A stretch of 64,000 nucleotides of DNA from Chitinophaga pendula (GTDB lineage Bacteria > Bacteroidota > Bacteroidia > Chitinophagales > Chitinophagaceae): NCBI RefSeq assembly GCF_020386615.1, contig NZ_CP077769.1, positions 3,472,001 through 3,536,000 of the forward strand, in the 5' to 3' direction. Made by a program: the position numbers and the translations under genes. The notes beneath the pieces were generated by a model. That model was given only the letters and a program-made list of their open reading frames with translations, had not been told where the DNA came from and did not search any database. Shown here piece after piece: positions 17,142 to 24,204 of the stretch. The stretch's first letter is position 1. Each line of letters opens with the position of its first letter.

Positions 17142-17717
17142 ATGAAACGTCTTATCAAAATAGTAATAGTAGTTATCGCAGTGCTGGCATTGACCGTAGC
17201 TGTATTGCAGATGACCAGCTCGTATAAAGTAACCAAAACCATCCATACGGATGCGCCGGTCGTGACGAGGGAAGAGATCGTTATCAATGCACCGGTAGAG
17301 GTAGTGTGGGCGGTATTTGCCGATGTAGACAGCTGGCCGCAGTGGCAAAAGGAGATCCCGAGCAGCAAGCTGAGTGGTCCTTTCAAAGAGGGTTCTTCTT
17401 TCGACTGGAAAACCCATGGGCTGACCATTACTTCTACCTTCCATACGATAGATACCAATAAGACGATCGGGTGGTCTGGTCCTTCTTTTGGGGCCTTTGC
17501 GATCCATAATTGGCATTTCATCCGGCAGGGGAATCGTACCGTAGTAAAAGTAGAGGAGAGCATGGAGGGCTGGCTGGTAGCCTTGATGCAAAACAAGTTC
17601 CAGTCCGTGAACAAAGCTTCGCTCCTCTACTGGCTGGATACCTTAAAGGCTACCTCCGAAAAGCGAAATAAAGCGGTGGCCAGCCTGGTAGAGTCCATCG
17701 TGGAAGGGCTGCCATGA
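17142..17717 (+). CDS. Membrane-anchored SRPBCC (START-like) domain protein
   Basis: 191 residues. An N-terminal hydrophobic helix (about 5-23, IKIVIVVIAVLALTVAVLQ) is followed by a SRPBCC/polyketide-cyclase-like domain: EEIVINAPVEVVWAVFADVD and WPQWQKEIPSSKLSGPFKEG at its start, then SFDWKTHGLTITSTFHTID. This fold binds lipids, aromatic compounds or other hydrophobic ligands in a long cavity. The anchor suggests it acts at the periplasmic face of the inner membrane. It is a single gene with the LytTR regulator upstream and a convergent acetyltransferase 4 bp downstream. Confidence 0.85.
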   Translation: MKRLIKIVIVVIAVLALTVAVLQMTSSYKVTKTIHTDAPVVTREEIVINAPVEVVWAVFADVDSWPQWQKEIPSSKLSGPFKEGSSFDWKTHGLTITSTFHTIDTNKTIGWSGPSFGAFAIHNWHFIRQGNRTVVKVEESMEGWLVALMQNKFQSVNKASLLYWLDTLKATSEKRNKAVASLVESIVEGLP

Positions 17718-17721
17718 GTTT

Positions 17722-18123
17722 TTATTTCAGGAAGAACATGCCTTTTGATTCAGGCAGCGTGTCAGAGAAGCCAAATTTCTCATATAAGTGGTACGCTTCG
17801 CCATCTGCAATTAAACTTATATAGCAAGAATCGGGAAGATCTGATTGAATGTACTTCATCAGGTCTTCCATTATTAAGCGACCCAGCCCCCTACCCTGCC
17901 ATTCCGGATGCACACATATATCTACTACCTGGCAGAAACAACCACCGTCTCCGATGATCCTGCCCATTCCAATATACTGGTCCTCTTCTTTTAGCAATAC
18001 TGAATGCAAAGTGTGTTTTAGTCCTATCTCGGTGGCTTTGTCGCTTTTCGGCGACAGTCCGGTGATTCGTCTTAGTTCCTGGTAGACTTTAGCGGGTATT
18101 TGTTCGTTGGATATAGTGACCAT
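17722..18123 (-). CDS. Small GNAT-family N-acetyltransferase
   Basis: 133 residues, nearly all one GNAT domain: IGMGRIIGDGG, the conserved strand VVDICVHPEWQGRGLGRLIM (acetyl-CoA pyrophosphate loop QGRGLG) and YHLYEKFGF towards the C terminus. Substrate unknown. It ends 4 bp from the stop of the SRPBCC gene (convergent) and has its own promoter region upstream. Confidence 0.9.
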   Translation of the reverse strand: MVTISNEQIPAKVYQELRRITGLSPKSDKATEIGLKHTLHSVLLKEEDQYIGMGRIIGDGGCFCQVVDICVHPEWQGRGLGRLIMEDLMKYIQSDLPDSCYISLIADGEAYHLYEKFGFSDTLPESKGMFFLK

Positions 18124-18256
18124 AAGATATGCCGTTAAGTATTAATGAAGATAAAGATACGGCAATGGCTGTTACCGGCGGTGTATTCCGGAGAATGAGA
18201 AATAGCTATAGCAGGGAGAATGCAGGATTGGATAGGAGCGCTAAAGTATCTATATA

Positions 18257-19069
18257 CTATACGGCCCAGTCTGTGGGTGCTTTACCAAATTTCTTTTTAA
18301 AAGCATGTGAGAAATGGGATAGGCTTTCGAAGCCAAGGTCCAGGTAGATCCCGGATGGTTTTTTGTTCTTTTTCTCGATGAGATGCCGGGCTTCTGCCAG
18401 TCTCGTCTCTAACAGCCATTGTCTGGGCGCCATGCCAAATATCTTCTGGAAGTCCCGTTTGAATGCTGCAAGGCTTCGTCCTGTGAGGCGTGCGAACTTT
18501 TCGACGGGAATGTTGTAATGGAAATTTCTGCGCATGAACTTTTCCAAGTCTATCTTATACGGTTCAGAGAAGTCGAATAAGAATGCTTTGAGTTCGGGCA
18601 TGGTATTCAGTAGCAGGTATACTGCCTCCTTTACTTTCAACATACCTACGGCGCTTGTTACCTGATCTTCGGGGTGATGGACATATGGCAGCAAGGATTG
18701 AAAGAATGCATGTAAGAAGTCGTTTCCGGGGATGAGGATGCTGGGAGGGCCGGCATATTTCTGGTTGGTCTCAATTTGTTCTTCCAGCGCGATCCTTCTG
18801 AGCAAGTCTTCCTGCAAGCTGATGATAATGGTTTGATACGGTTCATCACCTACCGGCGACTTGGTGATCTCGCCCAGGCGGTTCTTTTGTACCAGCAACA
18901 TCTGTCCTTTTACCATTGAAATAGTCTGGTCGGCCGTCTCCAGTGTAAAACGGCCGGACACTTGCATTATCAAAGTGTTATGTTGCAGGAATGCTACTTT
19001 TTCCTTCCTTACTGTTGAGAGATAAGCGAAAAAGAGCAATCCCGGGATTACTTCCTTTGGATTTATCAT
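18257..19069 (-). CDS. AraC-family transcriptional regulator
   Basis: 270 residues. The N-terminal sensing part (about 1-140) has a cupin-like start (FLQHNTLIMQVSGRFTLETA). The C-terminal two-HTH domain (about 170-268) has VEKFARLTGRSLAAFKRDFQ, GMAPRQWLLETRLAEARHLI and DLGFESLSHFSHAFKKKFGK, a complete AraC signature. It lies 43 bp downstream of the aldo/keto reductase gene, which is on the same strand, and may control it; that is inference from position. Confidence 0.92.
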   Translation of the reverse strand: MINPKEVIPGLLFFAYLSTVRKEKVAFLQHNTLIMQVSGRFTLETADQTISMVKGQMLLVQKNRLGEITKSPVGDEPYQTIIISLQEDLLRRIALEEQIETNQKYAGPPSILIPGNDFLHAFFQSLLPYVHHPEDQVTSAVGMLKVKEAVYLLLNTMPELKAFLFDFSEPYKIDLEKFMRRNFHYNIPVEKFARLTGRSLAAFKRDFQKIFGMAPRQWLLETRLAEARHLIEKKNKKPSGIYLDLGFESLSHFSHAFKKKFGKAPTDWAV

Positions 19070-19112
19070 TATATAAAGATACGAAACCGGTGAGGCATGT
19101 GAATAGCCTTAC

Positions 19113-20084
19113 TTATCTCTGCAAGTAGGTACTGCCGAGTATTGCACCAGGTGAAAAATGTGTATTCAGCAAGTTCATTTCGTCGGGTGTGAATTTGATT
19201 CCCATTGCCTCCATATTTTCCGGGAGGCGAGATCTCTTGCTCATACTTACCAACGGCATAATATGATCGCCCTGCGCGTTCACCCAGGCGATTGCCAATT
19301 GAGCTGGCGTATACCCTTTGTCTTTTGCCATTTGCTTTAACAACTCGACCTTTTCCAGGTTCTTTACGAGATTATCGCCCTGAAAACGGGAGAAAAGCAG
19401 GTGCATGCTATTGGCAGGGAGCGGCGCTTTCATTTCGCCGGTGAGCAAACCTTCTGCTGTATTGGCAAACGCCACGACACCAATACCCAATTCTTTGGCT
19501 GTAGCCAGTACTCCATTTTCCAACTGACGATCTGCTAATGAGTATCCCAACTCCAGTGCTGCTACGGGATGAATAGCATTTGCCTGACGTAGCTGGTCGC
19601 CTGTTACTTCAGAAACACCCAGATAGCGCACCTTACCCTCTTTGATCATGTCGGATACAGTACCGATCACATCTTCCAGCGGCACGCTGTTGTCGAGTCT
19701 GCTCGGTTGATAGAGGTCAATAGTATCTACGCCTAACCGTGTGAGGGAAAAGTTGATAAAGTTCTTAATAGCCATAGGCCGCAAGTCCATTCCTATCCAC
19801 TGATGATTGTAGAAGACCGCACCGAACTTCACGCTGATAAAGGCATCGTCTCTCCTACCTTTGATCGCTTTGCCCACAAGCAGTTCATTGTGTCCTGCTC
19901 CGTAGAAGTCGCCTGTATTTAAAAAGTTAATGCCATTGTCCAATGCTTCGTTAATAGTGGCGATACTTTCGTTCTCATCTTTTACCGGGCTGCCCCATAC
20001 GGAAGACATGCGCATACAACCTAAACCGAGCTTAGAGACAAGTGGACCATTATTACCCAAGGGTATCTTTGTTATTGTTGCCAT
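19113..20084 (-). CDS. Aldo/keto reductase with altered catalytic tetrad
   Basis: 323 residues, an (alpha/beta)8 NADPH-dependent reductase: LGLGCMRMS at the start, NFLNTGDFYGAGHNELLVGK with the catalytic Tyr, SVKFG with the catalytic Lys, and the C-terminal cofactor segment MPLVSMSKRSRLPENMEAMG. The position that holds the catalytic His in most members (YQPHR) reads YQPSR here, near residue 129. Related subfamilies with non-His residues there exist, so the enzyme may still work, perhaps with a different substrate or rate. Followed 43 bp later by an AraC regulator in the same direction. Confidence 0.9.
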   Translation of the reverse strand: MATITKIPLGNNGPLVSKLGLGCMRMSSVWGSPVKDENESIATINEALDNGINFLNTGDFYGAGHNELLVGKAIKGRRDDAFISVKFGAVFYNHQWIGMDLRPMAIKNFINFSLTRLGVDTIDLYQPSRLDNSVPLEDVIGTVSDMIKEGKVRYLGVSEVTGDQLRQANAIHPVAALELGYSLADRQLENGVLATAKELGIGVVAFANTAEGLLTGEMKAPLPANSMHLLFSRFQGDNLVKNLEKVELLKQMAKDKGYTPAQLAIAWVNAQGDHIMPLVSMSKRSRLPENMEAMGIKFTPDEMNLLNTHFSPGAILGSTYLQR

Positions 20085-20175
20085 TACTGTTACTTTGTTG
20101 ATTAATAATACAAAGATCAGCTATAGGCTCCCTCCGGGACTTTCTCCAATGGCTCATTTTACTTGTCCTGGCGGC

Positions 20176-20631
20176 TCACGCCTTTTTCCTTTCATAGAAG
20201 ATATAATCTGTTACTAAAGGGGGGATACCGCTTTGCCTGAATTCAGTAGCAATCTGTGCTCTATGATAGGTAGAATGGTTAATGACGTGGAATAATATTT
20301 CGCCGACATTCTTACCAGCAGGCTTTCCTTTGATCTTCAGGTGATCAAGTGTAGCCTGCAGGTCAATGTTATCTATTACTGATAAGGTTTGTTCAAAGTT
20401 TGCCTGATCGATATAGCGGAAATCCTGTACGTTATACATTTCCCAAATTCCTACAGCGGGAGTTATAGCTTCGATCCTGCTGTTCCATATGTGATGGGCG
20501 TTCAGGATATGACTAAAGAGGCTTAACGTCTTCTCCGATATCTTCTCTCCATTTGTATAGATGGCATCTGCCAATTGCTGGTTCGAATAGTGATTGTATT
20601 CGAATAGCTGTTTAAAGAAGTGCTTCATCAT
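20176..20631 (-). CDS. DinB-family metal-binding protein
   Basis: 151 residues forming a DinB-like four-helix bundle. The three His ligands are recognisable: the helix SHILNAHHIWNSRIEA supplies the first and HVINHSTYHRAQIATEFRQS the other two. The N terminus MMKHFFKQLFEYNHYSNQQL is typical. In this superfamily the metal site serves thiol-dependent transferases or is of unknown use. It starts 6 bp after the Rid-like lipoprotein gene ends, in the same direction, so the two are probably co-transcribed. Confidence 0.87.
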   Translation of the reverse strand: MMKHFFKQLFEYNHYSNQQLADAIYTNGEKISEKTLSLFSHILNAHHIWNSRIEAITPAVGIWEMYNVQDFRYIDQANFEQTLSVIDNIDLQATLDHLKIKGKPAGKNVGEILFHVINHSTYHRAQIATEFRQSGIPPLVTDYIFYERKKA

Positions 20632-20637
20632 TTGGTG

Positions 20638-21162
20638 TTATTCATTTGGGATCAGTGCTTCTATTTCTATCTCGATCATCGTCTCCGGCATTCCGAGTTC
20701 TTTTACGCCGATCCAGCTGCCGGTTGGGAAATGACGGGTATAGATCTGCTGCCGGTATGAGGCATTCTTCTGTAATTCGGCCATGCTTGTCGTATATATA
20801 TTTTCGAGGATTACGTCATCGAAACCGGCACCATAGTGTTTCAGTACCTTTTCGAGACTGGCGTAGCAATTTTTCATCTGTTGCTGATAGTCATTCTTTG
20901 CCATTGGACTGCCGTTGTCATCTATACTTATGACTCCTCCCACTTTGACGATATTGCCGACTTTGACGGCCTGTGTGTAACCATACTTTTTTTCCAGTTC
21001 GGCTCGCAGCAGGAAATATTCCGGTTTTTCTGATTTAGCGCCTTTTGTGCTGGCGCCTTCTGTTTTGGAGGGTTGTTGTTCACAGCTGGATATCGTGAAG
21101 GGGATTAAAGCGATCATTGCTATTACCAGGAATTTACCGGGTATGTGAAGAGGTTGGTGCAT
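20638..21162 (-). CDS. Rid-family (YjgF/UK114) lipoprotein
   Basis: 174 residues. A signal peptide with a lipobox (IPFTISSC, acylated Cys near 27) is followed by a Rid domain (about 50-172): VKVGNIVKVGGVISIDDNGS, MKNCYASLEKVLKHYGAGFD, DVILENIYTTSMAEL and a final EIEIEALIP. RidA deaminates reactive enamines and imines using an Arg just before the V.V..L segment. Here that region reads HFPTGSWIGVKEL, so the Arg seems to be missing, and the protein is envelope-anchored rather than cytoplasmic. Its role is unclear. It is divergent from the Fur-family regulator, with the palindrome between them. Confidence 0.85.
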   Translation of the reverse strand: MHQPLHIPGKFLVIAMIALIPFTISSCEQQPSKTEGASTKGAKSEKPEYFLLRAELEKKYGYTQAVKVGNIVKVGGVISIDDNGSPMAKNDYQQQMKNCYASLEKVLKHYGAGFDDVILENIYTTSMAELQKNASYRQQIYTRHFPTGSWIGVKELGMPETMIEIEIEALIPNE

Positions 21163-21197
21163 ATGTTTGGTATTTTTTGCAATGATAGTAAAAACTA

Positions 21198-21226
21198 TTA
21201 TTATTGCAACTAAGTCGCAATAATAA
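21198..21226. promoter_or_regulatory. Perfect palindrome in the Rid/Fur divergent promoter (candidate Fur-family operator)
   Basis: TTATTATTGC at 21198-21207 and its exact complement GCAATAATAA at 21217-21226 flank a 9-bp spacer. The inner part TTGCAACTAAGTCGCAA is itself nearly symmetric. The site ends 3 bp before the Fur-family start codon and lies 35 bp upstream of the divergent Rid-like lipoprotein gene, so a bound regulator could block both. AT-rich inverted repeats of this size are usual for Fur-family proteins. Confidence 0.65.
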
Positions 21227-21229
21227 AAA

Positions 21230-21610
21230 ATGAAAAGAAGAAGTACTGCATCGCAAACTGAAATTTTAGAATTGTTAAAAACGGCTGGGGGCGCTTTGAG
21301 TCATGAGATGATACAAGCTGAGCTGGATGCGTCGGTTGACAGGGCTACTATTTACCGGGTGTTGAATAGGTTTTGTGAGGACGGTCTGGTGCATAAAGTA
21401 GTGGATGATGAGGGGAAGCAATATTTTGCTTATTGTGCCGGTTGTGATAAGCCTAACAATAGGCATCAACATAATCATTTTCACTTTAAGTGTTTGAAAT
21501 GTGGGGCGGTGGAGTGTCTTCAGAATAAGGTGCGGGTACCGTTGCCGGAGGGGTATGTGATAAAGGATTTCAACGGGTTAATTTCGGGTTATTGTAGCAA
21601 GTGTTCTTAA
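21230..21610 (+). CDS. Fur-family metal-responsive repressor
   Basis: 126 residues. The winged helix (about 1-75: TEILELLKTAGGALSHEMIQ, DRATIYRVLNRFCEDGLVHK) is followed by the dimerisation domain with the His-rich segment NNRHQHNHFHFKCLKCG and CxxC pairs (CLKC near 86, CSKC at the C terminus). Family members sense iron, zinc, manganese or peroxide; the two CxxC motifs imply a structural zinc. The palindrome just upstream suggests autoregulation. The metal sensed cannot be told from the sequence. Confidence 0.93.
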   Translation: MKRRSTASQTEILELLKTAGGALSHEMIQAELDASVDRATIYRVLNRFCEDGLVHKVVDDEGKQYFAYCAGCDKPNNRHQHNHFHFKCLKCGAVECLQNKVRVPLPEGYVIKDFNGLISGYCSKCS

Positions 21611-21970
21611 GAATGTCCAAATAAACCCAACGGGTATATGTTATGGTCGTCATCTTTGAATAAAAAACATTATCATCGAACTATTTTTTAACAATTTGCA
21701 CATTGCTATAAGTTTTTTTCAATAGTATCCAATAAAGAAATGCAAATTGCGTTTAGAAAAGCGAAAACCCCCTGTAATAATTTATCGACTAGTTAAGCAG
21801 CTCACCAAATTCAGCGGGTCTTTATTGTGTATTGCAAACATGCATATGCGAGGGTCTGATTTGCCAACCACTGTCCATATTAATTATCTCGTTATTGCGC
21901 AATAGCAAAGGAAGCGCCGAAAACCTTCATAAAAAAGTAGGCATTACCCGTTAACCATTAATTACTCTTT
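21611..21970. other. 360-bp intergenic leader region of the 21971 peptide gene
   Basis: AT-rich region between the Fur-family gene and the knottin-like peptide gene. No ORF, tRNA or clear Bacteroidetes promoter pair was found. Two AT-rich stretches are visible, and a GTTATTGCGCAATAGC palindrome-like element lies near 21,892-21,907. It probably contains the peptide promoter and an untranslated leader. Confidence 0.4.
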
Positions 21971-22159
21971 ATGAAAAAGTATGCATTTTTAAAAGGCACC
22001 GAAACACTTTCCCGTGAATCATTAAAACGTGTCTCTGGTGGTACTAAAGTATTTGCCGCCGCTTCTTGTATAGACATTCCATTCTGCTTTGGCGATGCGG
22101 CTTGTGGCGATGGTTGTTATTGTGTGCGCAAGGCTAACAGATGCTGGCCTAAAGGATAA
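21971..22159 (+). CDS. Double-glycine-leader precursor of a knottin-like cysteine-rich peptide
   Basis: 62 codons. The leader is a clear Bacteroidetes GG leader (LKGTETLSRESLKRVSGG, residues 7-24), matching the LSREQLKKVMGG style. The 38-residue core has Cys at 33, 39, 45, 49, 51 and 58: spacing C-x5-C-x5-C-x3-C-x-C-x6-C. This is the inhibitor-cystine-knot order and almost the squash trypsin-inhibitor spacing (6-5-3-1-5). The segment DAACGDGCYC also resembles the plant motif DSDCPGACIC. If it folds this way the bonds would be C1-C4, C2-C5 and C3-C6. At the squash-inhibitor P1 position there is Asp, so trypsin inhibition is unlikely. Single gene, hairpin-terminated, 56 bp from a convergent LytTR regulator. 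The leader and spacing are seen; fold and role are inference. Confidence 0.87.
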   Translation: MKKYAFLKGTETLSRESLKRVSGGTKVFAAASCIDIPFCFGDAACGDGCYCVRKANRCWPKG

Positions 22160-22164
22160 TCTCT

Positions 22165-22194
22165 TACGGCTGTTGGCAGGTGCCAACAGCCGTA
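22165..22194 (+). terminator. Intrinsic terminator of the 21971 peptide gene
   Basis: A perfect 14-bp stem (TACGGCTGTTGGCA and its complement, loop GG) begins 5 bp after the peptide stop and is followed by CTTTTATGG. The short T-run is weak but the stem is strong. It lies between convergent genes and may serve both. Confidence 0.75.
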
Positions 22195-22215
22195 CTTTTA
22201 TGGTGCGTGAAGGGA

Positions 22216-22932
22216 TTACAAGCCTTCTTTCAGTATTTTAAAAACGAATTCCCGATAACTATTGCCTACAGGCAGTTCCTTTCCTGCTATCTCGACATCT
22301 TGTAATGTGAAAGCAGTTACCCTATCAAGGTTGACAATAAACGATCTGTGGATACGCAGGAATCTTTTATTCCTGACTTCTTCTTCCATATCGCTGATCT
22401 TATATTTAGCCATGAAAGTGGAACCATCGGTGCGGTGTATTACCATATAATCTTTTACGCTTTCCATATAACATATATCGCTGGCAGGGATCTTATTGTA
22501 CTTATTGCCGGTCTTTATAAAGATGTATTCTTCCGTTGGGATAGCCGGGGGTAGGATGATCTGTGTCTTCGTGAGTGAGAACCGCGAATAGTAGCGCTCT
22601 ACTGCCTTGAAGAAACGTTCGAAGGTAATGGGCTTCAGCAGATAATCTACTATATCGAGTTCATATCCTTCCAATGCATACTCGCGATAGGCGGTCGTAA
22701 AGATGACTGCCGGCGGTTGTCTTAGTGTCTTGAGGAATTCGATACCCGTGATCTGCGGCATCTTTATATCCAGAAAAAGTAAGTCTACCTGTTTAGTTCG
22801 CAGTTCCTGTGCTGCCTGCAGCGCATTGGCACATGTACCTACTACTTCCAGTGTAGGTAGCTGGCTGATATGATTCTGTAGCAAAGCTATTGCCAGTGGT
22901 TCGTCGTCTGTAATAAGGCATTTAATTTTCAC
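22216..22932 (-). CDS. LytTR-family response regulator
   Basis: 238 residues. Receiver domain with ITDDEP, the phospho-acceptor Asp in LFLDIKMPQITG and YLLKP. The LytTR domain (about 135-238) has FIKTGNKYNKIPASDICYME and RFLRIHRSFIVNLDRV. The ATG overlaps the kinase stop by 4 bp. It resembles the regulator at 16340 closely in the receiver domain (TGIE, FERFF/FNRFY after LLKPIT), so the two are paralogues. The neighbouring peptide gene ends 56 bp from this gene's stop. Confidence 0.95.
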   Translation of the reverse strand: MKIKCLITDDEPLAIALLQNHISQLPTLEVVGTCANALQAAQELRTKQVDLLFLDIKMPQITGIEFLKTLRQPPAVIFTTAYREYALEGYELDIVDYLLKPITFERFFKAVERYYSRFSLTKTQIILPPAIPTEEYIFIKTGNKYNKIPASDICYMESVKDYMVIHRTDGSTFMAKYKISDMEEEVRNKRFLRIHRSFIVNLDRVTAFTLQDVEIAGKELPVGNSYREFVFKILKEGL

Positions 22933-24005
22933 TCCGGCTGGTTTAAACGTAGTTCCAGTTTTGCGGTAAAGACATGTTGTATGATAGTTGTTTCAAAAGT
23001 ATGCGTTTCCGGATAAAGTAAGGCTAGTTGTTTACGGATATTTTCGAGCCCGATCCCCCATTGCTGGTCGCCTTTAGCTTTGAAGGTATTACTGATCCCG
23101 AAGGAGAGCAGTTCCTGTTTCTGGTTTAACCTGATCACGATCTCCGGGCAGCCTGCATCTTCTCCGGCTCCATGTTTGAAGGCATTTTCGACGAGTGATA
23201 GCAATATCAAAGGAGCGATTTCAATATCTCTTTCTATCTGATGTTGGAATGATATCTTCAGGCGTTCATCATATCGAAGTCGTTCCAGTTCAATATAGTT
23301 TTGCAGCAAAGTGATCTCCTGTGAAACAGGTACAAACATTTTGTCGGACCGGTATAACAATGTATCCAGTATTTCCGATAGGCGTGCTATTGCTGACGAA
23401 GTTCTGGGAGACTGCAGGACAGATAGAGAATAGATGTTATTCAGCGTATTAAAAAGGAAATGGGGGTTCAGTTGGGCTTTTAGCGCTGTCAGCTCAATAT
23501 CTGCTTTTTGTTTTTCCAGGATCATTGCTCTTTTATTCACGACATACTGATCTTTCAGGAGCTTCATAAAAATAAAAACGAATGCGAATGAGAAAGCATG
23601 AATGAAATAGTTCCAAAACAGGTATTCCAGGTCCGTAAATATCTCCAGTGGAGATTCCTGTTCGAAGGGTCTTGGGCGGATCATAGGCTCCATAAAGTAG
23701 ATAACACTCACCCTGGATAGTGCCATGATGAAATACAGCGCAATAATTGATATGATTAAAGTACGAATATAGTGTCTGCCCGCCAGCAATCGCGGGAGTA
23801 CGAAATAAGCCAGAAAATAGGAGGTAATGGCGGCGAATCCAACGAAAAACAAGCTATTGATAAGTTCCTGGCTGAACGTATATCTTTGAATGATATTACT
23901 TTTATAACGTGCCATGGTCAGCACGTAAGTACCCAGCCAGTAGGTAAAGTGGGCAAGAAACCGGTATTTGCCGGTGAATTGTATGAATTTCTCAATCAAA
24001 GGCAT
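22929..24005 (-). CDS. LytS/YehU-type sensor histidine kinase
   Basis: 358 residues. Four hydrophobic segments lie at about residues 15-155 (including LINSLFFVGFAAITSYFLAY and FIHAFSFAFVFIFMKLLKD). The kinase part has LKAQLNPHFLFNTLNNIYSL with the phosphoacceptor His, the N-box LVENAFKHG and WGIGLENIRKQLALLYPE. Overlaps the regulator by 4 bp. Divergent (199 bp) from the OMP barrel gene at 24205. Paralogue of the kinase at 15318 in fold and context; the sensor signal is unknown. Confidence 0.94.
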   Translation of the reverse strand: MPLIEKFIQFTGKYRFLAHFTYWLGTYVLTMARYKSNIIQRYTFSQELINSLFFVGFAAITSYFLAYFVLPRLLAGRHYIRTLIISIIALYFIMALSRVSVIYFMEPMIRPRPFEQESPLEIFTDLEYLFWNYFIHAFSFAFVFIFMKLLKDQYVVNKRAMILEKQKADIELTALKAQLNPHFLFNTLNNIYSLSVLQSPRTSSAIARLSEILDTLLYRSDKMFVPVSQEITLLQNYIELERLRYDERLKISFQHQIERDIEIAPLILLSLVENAFKHGAGEDAGCPEIVIRLNQKQELLSFGISNTFKAKGDQQWGIGLENIRKQLALLYPETHTFETTIIQHVFTAKLELRLNQPE

Positions 24006-24204
24006 GATGATAAAAGTACCAAACTTTAGGTCATATTAAATATGCCGTCGACGAATTTGCCCGTTCCGCATATGAAAATAGGTTTTGCGCAGCCGGATCC
24101 GGTATTTACAAATAATCCGTTATCTGTCACTATCAAATGGGTGTTGGTCGATCTGCTTTAAATTGACTGCCGGAATGTTTCACTTTTGGGTAAATGCCCA
24201 TGAA

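Noticed and set aside
21971..22159. Lanthipeptide or other Ser/Thr-modified peptide
   Set aside because: The core contains only one Thr and one Ser, no LanB/C/M or radical SAM gene is near, and the cysteine spacing fits disulfides better.
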